A stretch of DNA of 15,732 nt from Tardiphaga sp. Its GTDB lineage: Bacteria > Pseudomonadota > Alphaproteobacteria > Rhizobiales > Xanthobacteraceae. The translations under genes were made by a program, and so were the position numbers. Where the stretch lies: the NCBI GenBank assembly GCA_028290765.1, contig JAQGJF010000553.1, forward strand, positions 1-15,732, written 5' to 3'. Shown here piece by piece: positions 1-7,561 of the stretch (positions are counted from its first letter, which is position 1; each line of letters starts with the position of its first letter). Under the pieces are notes generated by a model that was given only the letters and a program-made list of their open reading frames with translations, was not told where the DNA came from and searched no databases.

Positions 1-463
1 CAGCATCTACACCGATCCCGCCTCCAGCCTGAAGCTCGAGAAGTTCGAAGACCTCGCCGGCCGCGTCGTCGGCGTTGAGGCGGCCACCTATACCGAGCGC
101 AAGGCGCGCGAGTTCAGCGCCGCGATGGTGGCGAAAGGTCTCAAGGAAATCGAGTTCCGCACCTTCACGACCGTCACCGCGACCTCGGCGGCCCTGCGCG
201 CCGGGCAGCTGGAAGCGGCGCTCAACATCAACGAAACCGCCAACTCGCTCGAGCAGAAGGGCATCGCCAAGATCTGGGTCAGGGACATTGCCGGCACCGA
301 CATCACTTTTGCGTTTCGCGACAAGCTGCTGGCGCAGGCCGCCGCGGATGCGCTGACGGCGATCCGCGCCGACGGCACCTACGACAAATTGTTCGACAAG
401 TTCGGCATGACCAAGCTGCAGGGCGCGACATTTGTCATTCGCGGCGACGGGCCGTCGAACTGA
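1..463 (+). CDS. Amino-acid ABC transporter substrate-binding protein, family 3 (C-terminal part)
   Basis: This is the 3' part of a gene that begins before the window; 153 residues are visible, in the frame starting at base 2. The protein would be the periplasmic receptor that captures a small polar solute and hands it to the permease. The stretch GRVVGVEAATYTERKARE is the usual second-lobe strand-turn of bacterial extracellular solute-binding family 3 proteins (PF00497). The ending ADALTAIRADGTYDKLFDKFGM matches the typical family 3 C-terminus, where a helix is followed by G-T/S-Y-x-K-L-x-x-K-F/W-G. The signal peptide and first lobe are outside the window. A permease and an ATPase follow on the same strand, as expected for a polar amino-acid importer. 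The ligand cannot be read from the sequence. Family assignment is firm. Confidence 0.9.
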   Translation, partial: SIYTDPASSLKLEKFEDLAGRVVGVEAATYTERKAREFSAAMVAKGLKEIEFRTFTTVTATSAALRAGQLEAALNINETANSLEQKGIAKIWVRDIAGTDITFAFRDKLLAQAAADALTAIRADGTYDKLFDKFGMTKLQGATFVIRGDGPSN

Positions 464-467
464 AGCG

Positions 468-479
468 CCCCTCAAGGGG
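468..479 (+). other. Small stem-loop just after the binding-protein gene
   Basis: CCCC-TCAA-GGGG forms a 4-bp GC stem with a four-base loop, 5 nt after the stop codon of the binding-protein gene and inside the presumed operon. No T run follows, so it is not a classical terminator. Intergenic hairpins after receptor genes in other ABC operons can stabilise the upstream message and raise receptor output over the membrane parts. Applying that here is inference, and the stem is short. Confidence 0.25.
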
Positions 480-528
480 AGGGTACGCAAGTGAGCCGGC
501 CGTGACGACAACCGACAGGAGATCGCCG

Positions 529-1527
529 ATGATAAAACCCGACCTGCGCGGCGTCACGGTCGCGACCGTGCTGCCTTTCAAGGACGATCTGTCGATCGAC
601 TGGGACGGTTACGCCCGGGTGCTCGACTACTGCGCCTGTCCGGATGGAATTGCCGCGGTCTTCGTCAACGGCCATGCCGGCGAGGGCGGATCGCTGTCGG
701 ACGACGAACGCGGTGCCGTCATCGCGCGGACCCGCGCCCACATCGGCGCCAAGCCGCTGCTCTCCGGCATCATCGGACATTCGACCGCGGAGTGCATCCA
801 TCAGGCCAGGATCGCCGAGGCCGCAGGCGCTGATTGCGCGGTGCTGTTCCCGCCCGCCGCGTTGGGCGGTGGCGCTTCGGTGACCTCGCGCGCACCGGTC
901 GCGTTCGTGCGGGCGGTCCGTGACGCGATTGATCTTCCGCTGTCGATTTTCCAGTACCCGGTGACATCGGGCGCGGGCTACTCGCCGGAAACGCTGGCGG
1001 AGATCGCTGCCATCGACCACGTGATCGCCATCAAGGAGGGCAGCGATACCATGCTCGCCTATGATGAGAACCGGCGGGCCGTCACAGCCGCCGATCCGGA
1101 CGTCGTTATCCTGGCGTCGAACTTCAACTGGTTTCTGCCGCAGCTTGCTGTCGGCGCCGACGGCCTGCTGTCCGGGCTGGCCAGCCTGACACCTCATCTC
1201 TTCATCGAGCTCTGGCAGGCATCGCTTGCCAACGATCTCGGGGCGATGCGCGATGTCAACGAGCGGCTTTACCCGATCGTGCGATCCATCTACGGGCCGC
1301 AGCCTTTGATCGACATGCATACGCGCATGAAGGTCGGTCTCCAGGTGCTCGGCGTCATCGCTAACGCCGATCCGCGGCCTCCATTGATGCCGGTGCTGGG
1401 CGGGATCTGCCAGAGCATTTCGGCGGCCGTCGATGCGGCACGGCGCGCCGGCGATCTTCGTCTCGTGCCAGCACGGCAGATGTCCGGGGCGGTCCCGGTT
1501 CGTAACCAAGCGGAGGCAAGTCCATGA
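529..1527 (+). CDS. DHDPS/N-acetylneuraminate lyase (DapA) family protein
   Basis: This is a TIM-barrel class I aldolase-type enzyme of 332 aa that forms a Schiff base with a 2-keto acid (PF00701). The catalytic lysine is in VIAIKEGSD (K169). The barrel tyrosine region is FQYPVTSGAGY, where DapA has YNxPxRT. The N-terminal glycine-rich loop reads NGHAGEGGSLSDDE in place of the classical GTTGE. I chose the ATG at 529 because AGGAGA lies 7 nt upstream; an in-frame GTG at 502 has no good ribosome site. The gene sits between the receptor and permease genes of an amino-acid importer and overlaps the permease start by 4 bp (ATGA). A role in catabolising the imported solute is therefore likelier than lysine biosynthesis. 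Substrate unknown. Confidence 0.88.
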   Translation: MIKPDLRGVTVATVLPFKDDLSIDWDGYARVLDYCACPDGIAAVFVNGHAGEGGSLSDDERGAVIARTRAHIGAKPLLSGIIGHSTAECIHQARIAEAAGADCAVLFPPAALGGGASVTSRAPVAFVRAVRDAIDLPLSIFQYPVTSGAGYSPETLAEIAAIDHVIAIKEGSDTMLAYDENRRAVTAADPDVVILASNFNWFLPQLAVGADGLLSGLASLTPHLFIELWQASLANDLGAMRDVNERLYPIVRSIYGPQPLIDMHTRMKVGLQVLGVIANADPRPPLMPVLGGICQSISAAVDAARRAGDLRLVPARQMSGAVPVRNQAEASP

Positions 1528-2243
1528 CCTTGTTCGATCCCGCGGCCTGCGTCGGCTATTTCTTCAACCGCTTCCTGTTCGGTGGCGTCGTCGTCACGGT
1601 CGGCTTGACGGTCGCGGCCGTCGCCGGCGGCATGGTGCTGGGCATGGGCATCGCGCAGATGCGGATGTCGACCCATCGGCTGCTGAGCGGGTTCGCCAAG
1701 TCCTATATCTGGTTCTTCCGCGGTACGCCGCTGCTGATCCAGCTGGTGGTGATCTACGTTGGATTGCCGCAGTTCGGGTTGAAGTTCAGCGTGATCACCT
1801 GCGCGCTGCTGGGATTGATCCTCAATGAGGCGGCCTATCTCGCGGAAATTATTCGCAGCGGTTTTCTCGCGGTGCCTCCCGGCCAGGGCGAGGCAGCGTG
1901 GGCGCTGGGGTTGCCGAAATCGGTGACGCTGCGGCGCGTGACGTTGCCGCAGGCCTTTCGCCTGATGATCCCTCCGCTCGGCAACTCGATCAATTCGCTG
2001 TTGAAGGCGACGTCGCTCGCCTCCGTCATCTCGGTCGAGGAACTGATGCGCCGCAGCGACGTGCTGATGCAGGAGCACTTCCAGGTTCTCGAGGTCTATG
2101 GCGCCGCCACGGTCTATTATTTGCTGCTGACCTCGGCCTGGGACGTGGCGCAACGGCGACTGGAGAAGCATTTCGGCCGCTCCACCGTGGCCATCAAGAA
2201 AACTCTGCCAAAGGGCGCGCTGCTGGCCGACGCGGCGCGCTGA
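1524..2243 (+). CDS. Polar amino-acid ABC transporter permease (HisM/GlnP type)
   Basis: This 239-aa inner-membrane permease would form the translocation path of the importer. It has about five hydrophobic segments (roughly residues 18-45, 58-82, 88-108, 150-172 and 190-212). The family signature [11 protein letters not shown] is at residues 63-73. The EAA loop that docks on the ATPase starts at [12 protein letters not shown] (E102) and runs through [15 protein letters not shown]. The start codon overlaps the stop of the DapA-like gene (ATGA), so translation is probably coupled. Only one permease is visible in the operon. It could act as a homodimer, or a partner could lie before the window next to the receptor gene. 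Solute specificity cannot be read. Confidence 0.93.
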   Translation: MTLFDPAACVGYFFNRFLFGGVVVTVGLTVAAVAGGMVLGMGIAQMRMSTHRLLSGFAKSYIWFFRGTPLLIQLVVIYVGLPQFGLKFSVITCALLGLILNEAAYLAEIIRSGFLAVPPGQGEAAWALGLPKSVTLRRVTLPQAFRLMIPPLGNSINSLLKATSLASVISVEELMRRSDVLMQEHFQVLEVYGAATVYYLLLTSAWDVAQRRLEKHFGRSTVAIKKTLPKGALLADAAR

Positions 2244-2277
2244 ATTTCCGAACTTGCACGCAATGGGACGACAATCC

Positions 2278-3069
2278 ATGGCTTTCACGGCGAACAGCGT
2301 CGACGACGGATCGGCCGACCAACAGGCCAGCACCGTTCCTGCCATTCGGATGGAGGCGGTGTACAAATATTATGGCGATTTTGCCGCCTTGACCGAGATC
2401 GACCTCAAGGTCGTCAGGGGTGAGAGGATCGTGATCTGCGGCCCTTCAGGATCCGGCAAGTCGACACTGATCCGCTGCCTCAATCACATCGAGAAGCACG
2501 ACCAGGGCCTGATCTACGTCAATGGCATCGAGCTTGACGTAAAACGCCCGGATCAGATCGACATCATCCGGCGCGATACCGGCATGGTGTTCCAGAATTT
2601 CAACCTGTTTCCCCACATGTCGATTCTGGATAACTGCACGCTGGCGCCGATGACCGTGAACGGAACGGGGGCCAAGGAGGCCCGGGATCTCGCCATGCAT
2701 TTCCTGACAAAAGTCCGGATTCCCGATCAGGCCGGCAAATATCCCGGGCAGCTCTCCGGAGGCCAGCAGCAGCGCGTAGCGATCGCGCGCGCGCTCTGCA
2801 TGCGGCCGAAGATCATGCTGTTCGACGAGCCGACCTCGGCGCTCGATCCGGAGATGGTCAAGGAAGTGCTGGAGACGATGAAGCAGCTCGCGCAGGAGGG
2901 GATGACCATGCTCTGCGTGACCCACGAGATGGGCTTTGCGCGCGAGGTCGCGGACCGGATCGTTTTCATGAACGAAGGAAAAATTCTCGAGCAGGACAGG
3001 CCGGAAGATTTCTTCGCCCACCCAAGCTCCGAGCGGGCCAGGTCGTTCCTCGAGCAGATCATTCGTTAG
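2278..3069 (+). CDS. Polar amino-acid ABC transporter ATP-binding protein (GlnQ/HisP type)
   Basis: This cytoplasmic ATPase powers the importer. With the ATG at 2278 it has 263 aa. Motifs in order are Walker [10 protein letters not shown] (about 55-63), Q-loop [11 protein letters not shown] (about 103-113), signature [15 protein letters not shown] (about 159-173), Walker [14 protein letters not shown] (about 179-191) and H-loop VTHEMGFAR (about 214-222). All catalytic residues are present, and the EMGFAR context is typical of the PAAT family. The start is uncertain: a TTG at 2254 and an ATG at 2263 are also in frame. The ATG at 2278 has GGGACG 7 nt upstream, and the family usually begins close to the [11 protein letters not shown] strand. 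It lies 34 nt after the permease and is probably the last gene of the operon. Confidence 0.95.
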   Translation: MAFTANSVDDGSADQQASTVPAIRMEAVYKYYGDFAALTEIDLKVVRGERIVICGPSGSGKSTLIRCLNHIEKHDQGLIYVNGIELDVKRPDQIDIIRRDTGMVFQNFNLFPHMSILDNCTLAPMTVNGTGAKEARDLAMHFLTKVRIPDQAGKYPGQLSGGQQQRVAIARALCMRPKIMLFDEPTSALDPEMVKEVLETMKQLAQEGMTMLCVTHEMGFAREVADRIVFMNEGKILEQDRPEDFFAHPSSERARSFLEQIIR

Positions 3070-3085
3070 CCGGGATTGATGCGGG

Positions 3086-3643
3086 TTATCCGCGCTTGGC
3101 GAAATATCGTGCCGCCGCCTCGACGCAGGTTTCGAACACGTCGAGCGCATCGAGGCCGCGCGCCTTGCCGTCGGTTGGAAGAAAGACCGGGTATCCGCCG
3201 CTATGGACCGCTCCGACAATCATGAGATTGTCCGGCAGGTGGAACCCCTCGATGCCGAGGTCCGCATGGTCTGAGCCAAGCTGTCTCCGCATGCGGGATT
3301 CGAAGTTTTCGGGCGTGTTCGAATAACCAAAGATCGGCTTGCCTTTTCCGAGAAACCAGCCGACCTCGATCAACGTGCCTGAATCGGCGGATGCGCCTGC
3401 GAACGGCGTGAGGTTGGCAATGATGATGTCACTCTTCTCCATCATCGCGACGTCCTTTTCATAAATCGCCTGCCAGGCCTCCAGCTCCGCAGCGGCTGTC
3501 CCGGCATCTTCGTTGAGCGGCGGCAAACCGCGCAAACCAAATCGCCGGCATATCTCCACCTTCGTTGCGGCGTGCGCGGCCGCATTGGGAAGAAAAACGT
3601 CAGGCCCCGCCAGATAGGCTGTCGCTGTCATCGCCAGTCTCAT
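3086..3643 (-). CDS. Nucleoside 2-deoxyribosyltransferase family protein
   Basis: The protein has 185 aa and belongs to the PF05014 fold, whose enzymes cleave or exchange the N-glycosidic bond of (deoxy)nucleosides and nucleotides through a covalent sugar-enzyme intermediate. Visible family marks are the N-terminal YLAGPDVF (10-17), SDIIIANLTPF (71-81), and DSGTLIEVGWFLGKGKP (88-103), where E93 aligns with the catalytic glutamate. The canonical FRG after NLTP reads FAG here. The ATG at 3643 was chosen; a TTG at 3646 and an ATG at 3631 are alternatives, and none has a strong ribosome site. The gene is convergent with the importer operon (16 nt between stops). It is probably a cytoplasmic nucleotide salvage or housecleaning enzyme; its exact substrate is unknown. 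Confidence 0.87.
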   Translation of the reverse strand: MRLAMTATAYLAGPDVFLPNAAAHAATKVEICRRFGLRGLPPLNEDAGTAAAELEAWQAIYEKDVAMMEKSDIIIANLTPFAGASADSGTLIEVGWFLGKGKPIFGYSNTPENFESRMRRQLGSDHADLGIEGFHLPDNLMIVGAVHSGGYPVFLPTDGKARGLDALDVFETCVEAAARYFAKRG

Positions 3644-3663
3644 CAAATCGGATATGAACCGAC

Positions 3664-3698
3664 GAACATAAGTGAAAATCCGGCGGTTCGGAACATAA
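3664..3698. repeat. Pair of 8-bp direct repeats in the leader of the deoxyribosyltransferase-like gene
   Basis: GAACATAA occurs at 3664-3671 and again at 3691-3698, 27 bp apart. Between and around them, GAACCG (3656-3661) and CGGTTC (3684-3689) form inverted arms. The 91-nt gap between the LysR stop and the start of the next minus-strand gene is more AT-rich than its surroundings and presumably holds that gene's promoter. The repeats might be a regulator site, but there is no recognised consensus. Confidence 0.3.
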
Positions 3699-3734
3699 TT
3701 GCGCTGCCGGTCCCGAGACGTTGGTGGCTTTTCC

Positions 3735-4634
3735 TCACAACCGCGACATCGTCGCGATCAGCAGCTCCCGCATCCAGGCATGCGCCGCATTGGCCTCGTG
3801 CCGCGCGCTCCAATGGACACGCACGGTGAAGGCCGGCACTGGAATGGGAAGCTCCCGCGACTTCAGCCCATGGCTTCCGGCGAAGGCACGCGCCACCCGC
3901 GATGGTGCGATGACCAGAAGATTGGTCTGAGCGATCACGTCGGGGACGCTGGTGTAGTTCGCGACCGTGAGTTTCGGCTTGCGCCGGATGCCGTGCTCGG
4001 AGAGCGCATGCTCCACCGTGCGGAGGCCGGTGTAGGGCGAAGCGATGGTGATGTGATCAAGCGTCTCGAACAGCCTGCGCGTCAGCCGCGCCCCGGCACT
4101 GGGATGGCTACGACGCATGACGGCGACATAGTGGTCGCGAAACGCAGTACGGTGGGCGGTGCTCGCACATATGTCCGGAGTGTTGCCGATGCTGAAATCA
4201 ATGTCGCCGAGGTCGAGCGCGCGCGGAATTCGTTCCAGCGGCATCGGGGTCGACTCAAGGGTGACGCCGGGCGCAACCGCCTGCAGGCGACGCAGGATCG
4301 ACGGCAGGAACACCAATTCGCCGATGTCGATCATGGCGAGCCGAAACTTGCGCTCCGAGTGCGCGGGATCGAAGGTCGCTGGATCGAACGCGGCGTCGAG
4401 AATGTCGAGGCCTCTTCGGATTTCGCTGTAGAGCGCGAAGGTCTTCGGCGTTGGCGTCATGCCGCCGGTCGACTTCAGGAACAGAGGGTCGCGGAGCAGC
4501 CCGCGCAGGCGGCCGAGCAGATAGCTCGCGGTCGGCTGCGCTATGCCGAGCGTCGTCGCCGCACGCGATACGCTGCGGGTTTCGACGATGGCGCAGAGCA
4601 GCCGGAGCAGACGATGGTCGATCTCGGCAGTCAT
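3735..4634 (-). CDS. LysR-type transcriptional regulator
   Basis: This 299-aa regulator has an N-terminal winged helix-turn-helix: VSRAATTLGIAQPTASYLLGR (about 22-42) followed by the wing residues DPLFLKSTGGMTPTPKT. The C-terminal half is a periplasmic-binding-protein-like effector domain; FRLAMIDIGELVFLP (97-111) and the later DIDFSIGNTPDI resemble the NodD/PcpR-like branch that senses aromatic compounds. AAAGGG lies about 7 nt before the ATG. The gene is transcribed away from the hydrolase/hydroxylase/transporter operon, and the shared 168-bp region contains two LysR-type boxes. It is therefore most likely the activator of that operon and a repressor of its own synthesis. The inducer is unknown, but an aromatic acid or phenol fits the neighbours. 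Confidence 0.94.
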   Translation of the reverse strand: MTAEIDHRLLRLLCAIVETRSVSRAATTLGIAQPTASYLLGRLRGLLRDPLFLKSTGGMTPTPKTFALYSEIRRGLDILDAAFDPATFDPAHSERKFRLAMIDIGELVFLPSILRRLQAVAPGVTLESTPMPLERIPRALDLGDIDFSIGNTPDICASTAHRTAFRDHYVAVMRRSHPSAGARLTRRLFETLDHITIASPYTGLRTVEHALSEHGIRRKPKLTVANYTSVPDVIAQTNLLVIAPSRVARAFAGSHGLKSRELPIPVPAFTVRVHWSARHEANAAHAWMRELLIATMSRL

Positions 4635-4653
4635 GTTCGGGCCCTTTCGGGAT

Positions 4654-4668
4654 ATCGATTAATTCGAT
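4654..4668. promoter_or_regulatory. LysR-type T-N11-A box (recognition site)
   Basis: The 15 bp ATCGATTAATTCGAT is a nearly perfect interrupted palindrome: ATCGA/TCGAT arms with one mismatched pair inside. It fits the LysR consensus T-N11-A. It lies 20 nt before the LysR start codon and is centred about 64 bp before the transcription start predicted for the divergent operon, the normal place of a LysR recognition site. Binding here would also cover the regulator's own promoter. Confidence 0.7.
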
Positions 4669-4675
4669 GTTCGTT

Positions 4676-4690
4676 ATATCTATCATCTAT
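4676..4690. promoter_or_regulatory. Second, weaker LysR-type T-N11-A box (activation site)
   Basis: ATATCTATCATCTAT again has T-N11-A with symmetric ATA/TAT ends but a poorer interior palindrome. It begins 22 bp (two helical turns) after the first box and abuts the candidate -35 hexamer at 4691. This is the usual geometry of the inducer-dependent activation site of LysR-regulated promoters. Confidence 0.5.
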
Positions 4691-4718
4691 TTGACCAATG
4701 GCGGAAAGATTCTAGTCT
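4691..4718 (+). promoter_or_regulatory. Candidate promoter of the hydrolase/hydroxylase/transporter operon
   Basis: TTGACC (4691-4696), a 16-bp spacer and TAGTCT (4713-4718) form a sigma-70-like promoter with a good -35 and a weak -10, as expected of an activator-dependent promoter. Transcription would start near 4725, leaving a leader of about 78 nt before the hydrolase ATG. Confidence 0.5.
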
Positions 4719-4802
4719 CTCGGCACAAGGACGCCTCGCCGCAACAAGCGGCACCGCCGGAATGTCGGCCAGGCGCGAGGGACGGACGCCAAGGAATTAC
4801 TC

Positions 4803-5822
4803 ATGATGAGCTGCGACCACATTTTCGAGCAGCACGACGTGCGCCTGCATTGCGGTGCGGCGCTGCCGCGCGTCGTCACGGCCTACCGCACCCGCGGCCG
4901 GCTCGCCGCCGATCGCTGCAATGCCATCCTGATCACGCACGGCTATACCGGCGGGCCGGAGATGATCGACGACGACAGCGACAATCCCGACGGCTGGGGC
5001 GAATTGATCGGCCCGGGCAAGGCGATCGACACCGACCGCTACTTCGTGATCTGTCCGAACGTGCTGGGCTCGTCCTATGGCTCGACCAATGCGTCGAGCA
5101 TTGATCCGGCGACGAACCGGCCTTACGGGTCGCGGTTTCCGGACATCGCGGTCGCCGACATCGTCGCCGGCCAGCGGGCGCTGCTCTCACATCTGGGCAT
5201 CGAACGGCTGGTCGCCGTAATCGGCCCGTCGTTCGGTGGCGCGCAGGTACTGCAGTGGGGCGTCGACTATCCCGATGCCATGAAAGGGCTGGTACCGGTG
5301 ATCACGGCACCGACCATGCAGGGTCTCGACGTAGCGGCGTTGAACGTCGAGCTCGACGCGGTGCGGGAATTCTTTCACGGCGACTACTACGGCCGCGGCG
5401 ACATGACGCGCTATCTCGCGGCCAAACGCGTCGGCGGGATGCAGCTTTATGGCGCCGATGCTGCGCTGGCCGCACGCTTTGCCGATCCGGAGCGGCGCAA
5501 GGCCGAGATCGCGCGGCTCGCGCAAGCCTGGGCGCGAAGCTTCGACGCCAACTCGCTGCTGATCGTCGGCCGCGCGATGGCGTTGTTCGATGTGCGCGAT
5601 CGATTAGGCGCAATCCGCGTGCCGCTGCTCTATGTGCTATCGCGCAGCGATCGGCTGTTTCCGGCAACGCTTGCGCCCGGCGTCATGCAAGAGATGCGGG
5701 AGGCGGGTATCGACGCACGTTTTGTCGAGATCGACAGCGACCACGGCCACTTCGCCTCCGGCACCGATGCGGCGAAATGGGCCGGACCGCTGCGCGCGTT
5801 CCTCGCCGAGATCGATTCGTAA
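4803..5822 (+). CDS. MetX-like alpha/beta-hydrolase (homoserine O-acetyltransferase family)
   Basis: This 339-aa protein has the layout of the MetX acyltransferase family throughout: AYRTRGRL (27-34), NAILITHGYTGG (40-51), GELIGPGKAIDTDRYFVIC (66-84), NVLGSSYGST (86-95) and a YGSRFPD loop (108-114). The nucleophile elbow is VIGPSFGGAQ with S143, where MetX usually has GGSMGG. The acid is D283 in SRSDRLFPA, and the base is H316 in SDHGHFAS, where MetX has GHDxFL. AAGGA lies 7 nt before the ATG. It is the first gene of an operon with a flavin hydroxylase and an MFS carrier, so an acyl-transfer or hydrolysis step in catabolism is more likely than methionine synthesis. Substrate unknown; family firm, function open. 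Confidence 0.88.
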   Translation: MMSCDHIFEQHDVRLHCGAALPRVVTAYRTRGRLAADRCNAILITHGYTGGPEMIDDDSDNPDGWGELIGPGKAIDTDRYFVICPNVLGSSYGSTNASSIDPATNRPYGSRFPDIAVADIVAGQRALLSHLGIERLVAVIGPSFGGAQVLQWGVDYPDAMKGLVPVITAPTMQGLDVAALNVELDAVREFFHGDYYGRGDMTRYLAAKRVGGMQLYGADAALAARFADPERRKAEIARLAQAWARSFDANSLLIVGRAMALFDVRDRLGAIRVPLLYVLSRSDRLFPATLAPGVMQEMREAGIDARFVEIDSDHGHFASGTDAAKWAGPLRAFLAEIDS

Positions 5823-5844
5823 GTCCAGTTGAGGAGATCTTTTC

Positions 5845-7533
5845 ATGGCGCAGTCCGATCATGGCGCAGGATTCGACGTTCCGGTGGTGATCGCGGGCGC
5901 CGGGCCGGTGGGTCTACTGACGTCGATCCTGCTGTCGCGGCAGGGCATCCGGAACCTGGTGCTGGAGAAGCGCGAGCAAATCAACGGGCTGCCGCGCGCC
6001 CGCGGCATCAACGTGCGCAGCGTCGAGATTCTTACCCATCTCGACCTCGGCGCGAGGCTCGCGTCGGAGTCGCTGCCGCCGCCCTGGACCCAGCGCTTCA
6101 TCTATACCGAGACCATGGCCGGCGAGATCGTCGGCGTCATGCCCGGCAACATGGCGCCGGGGATGGTCGCAGCATTCTCGCCTTGCGACTATCGCGTGGC
6201 GGCACAAGATCGGCTCGACCCGATGCTGTACGAGAAGGCGATCACCTTTCCGCAGGCGGAGGTCAGGTTTCGGCACGAGGTCACCGGCTTCACCGAGCAC
6301 CGCGACGGCATTGCCGTCGCGGTGCGCGCCAGCGACGGCGCAGAAATGACGCTGCGCGCGCGCTATCTGATTGCAGCCGATGGCGGCAGCAGCCGCTTGC
6401 GCGGCGTTGCCGCGATCAGCGAGGCCTACCACCAGACCTACAATTCCTTCGTCGCCGCGTTCTTCCACGCCGACCTCGGTCGCTACACCGGCGGCCGCGA
6501 GGGCGCGCTGATCTGGACGCTGGCACCCGGCGTCGAGGGGGTGTTCCATCCGCTTGACGGCAAGACGGCGTGGGCCGCGCATATCCAGTTCAATCCACAG
6601 CTCGAGAATCCCGATATCTGGACGCCGGAGACGGTCGTCGAGCGCGTGCGTGCCATGATCGGCGCGCCGGCGGGCGAGAAGCCCGACATCGATTTGCACA
6701 AGCACTATCGTTACACGCTCACCGCGTCGGTCTCCGAGCGCCTGCGCAAGGGCCGGCTCATTCTCGCCGGCGATGCCGCGCACCGCACGCTCCCTTACGG
6801 CGGCTGGGGGCTGAACACCGGCATCCACAGCGCCCACAATCTGGCCTGGAAGCTCGGCACGGTGATGCGGGGCGAGGCGCCGGAGGCGCTGCTCGACACC
6901 TATGACACCGAGCGGCGGGAGTCCGCGCTCGTCAATTGCGCGTTCGGCAAGGTGAATGCCGGCCACGTCGCAAAGCTGATGATGGCGCTGCGGCAATCGG
7001 CGACGCCGTCAGAGCGGCGTGCGCTGATTGCGGCCTCGCGGCAATACGGCAACTGGACCGGGCTCGATCTCGGCGTCCACTATGACGGCACGCAGGCGCC
7101 GTGCGCCTTCGTGCCGGACAGCGTTGCCGCGCCGGCGGTGGAGAACCCGGTGATCGACTATGTGCCGCACGCAAAACCCGGCTGGCGTGCGCCGCATTTC
7201 TGGGTGCGGACGAAAGCGAGCGGTCATCGCGTCTCCACGATCGAACTGTTTGACGGCGGCTTTGTGGTGCTCGCGGGGCCTGAGGGCCAGGCCTGGTGCG
7301 ACGCCGCGCGTGCGATCGATGGATCGCCGAAGGTCATCGGCTATCGCGTCGCTGCCGACGGCGATCTGGTGCCGGAGCATGCGGATGTCTGTTCGCTCTA
7401 TGGTATTGCGCGCGATGGCGCGGTGCTGGTTCGGCCCGACGGCCATGTGGCGTTCCGCGCGCCGAAGGCTGCGACAAATCCGAAGGCGGCGCTCGCGAGC
7501 ACGCTCGATCGGATATTGCAGCGCGGGCACTGA
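5845..7533 (+). CDS. FAD-dependent aromatic hydroxylase (PheA/TfdB/MhpA family)
   Basis: This 562-aa class A flavoprotein monooxygenase would use NAD(P)H and O2 to hydroxylate a phenolic or aryl substrate in the cytoplasm. All three family motifs are present: the Rossmann GxGxxG VIAGAGPVGLL (15-25) with an acidic residue at the end of strand 2 (E41), the DG motif YLIAADGGSSRLR (174-186), and the GD motif RLILAGDAAHRTLPYGGWGLNTG (304-326) ending in NLAWKL. The C-terminal 150 residues would be the thioredoxin-like domain of the phenol hydroxylase subgroup. GAGGAGA precedes the ATG by 7 nt. It is 22 nt after the hydrolase gene and 28 nt before the transporter gene. The natural substrate cannot be read from the sequence. 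Confidence 0.92.
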   Translation: MAQSDHGAGFDVPVVIAGAGPVGLLTSILLSRQGIRNLVLEKREQINGLPRARGINVRSVEILTHLDLGARLASESLPPPWTQRFIYTETMAGEIVGVMPGNMAPGMVAAFSPCDYRVAAQDRLDPMLYEKAITFPQAEVRFRHEVTGFTEHRDGIAVAVRASDGAEMTLRARYLIAADGGSSRLRGVAAISEAYHQTYNSFVAAFFHADLGRYTGGREGALIWTLAPGVEGVFHPLDGKTAWAAHIQFNPQLENPDIWTPETVVERVRAMIGAPAGEKPDIDLHKHYRYTLTASVSERLRKGRLILAGDAAHRTLPYGGWGLNTGIHSAHNLAWKLGTVMRGEAPEALLDTYDTERRESALVNCAFGKVNAGHVAKLMMALRQSATPSERRALIAASRQYGNWTGLDLGVHYDGTQAPCAFVPDSVAAPAVENPVIDYVPHAKPGWRAPHFWVRTKASGHRVSTIELFDGGFVVLAGPEGQAWCDAARAIDGSPKVIGYRVAADGDLVPEHADVCSLYGIARDGAVLVRPDGHVAFRAPKAATNPKAALASTLDRILQRGH

Positions 7534-7561
7534 CGTTGAACCACGGTGAGGAGAAAGCCTG

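Noticed and set aside
502..528. GTG at 502 as start of the DapA-like gene
   Set aside because: The ATG at 529 has AGGAGA at proper spacing and the protein then begins just before the first barrel strand; the GTG has no comparable site.
472..1509. A 345-codon minus-strand frame opposite the DapA-like gene
   Set aside because: Composition is that of an antisense shadow, while the plus strand has an intact catalytic lysine and operon overlaps.
3070..3085. Bidirectional terminator between the importer operon and the convergent deoxyribosyltransferase-like gene
   Set aside because: The 16-nt gap has no inverted repeat with a T run.
3699..4694. A 331-codon plus-strand frame opposite the LysR gene
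   Set aside because: The minus-strand LysR protein has a textbook HTH and effector domain; the plus frame shows no family features.
4803..5822. Naming the hydrolase metX (homoserine O-acetyltransferase)
   Set aside because: The family fold is clear, but the altered elbow and C-terminal His context, plus the operon with a hydroxylase and aromatic carrier, do not support a methionine-biosynthesis role, so no symbol was given.
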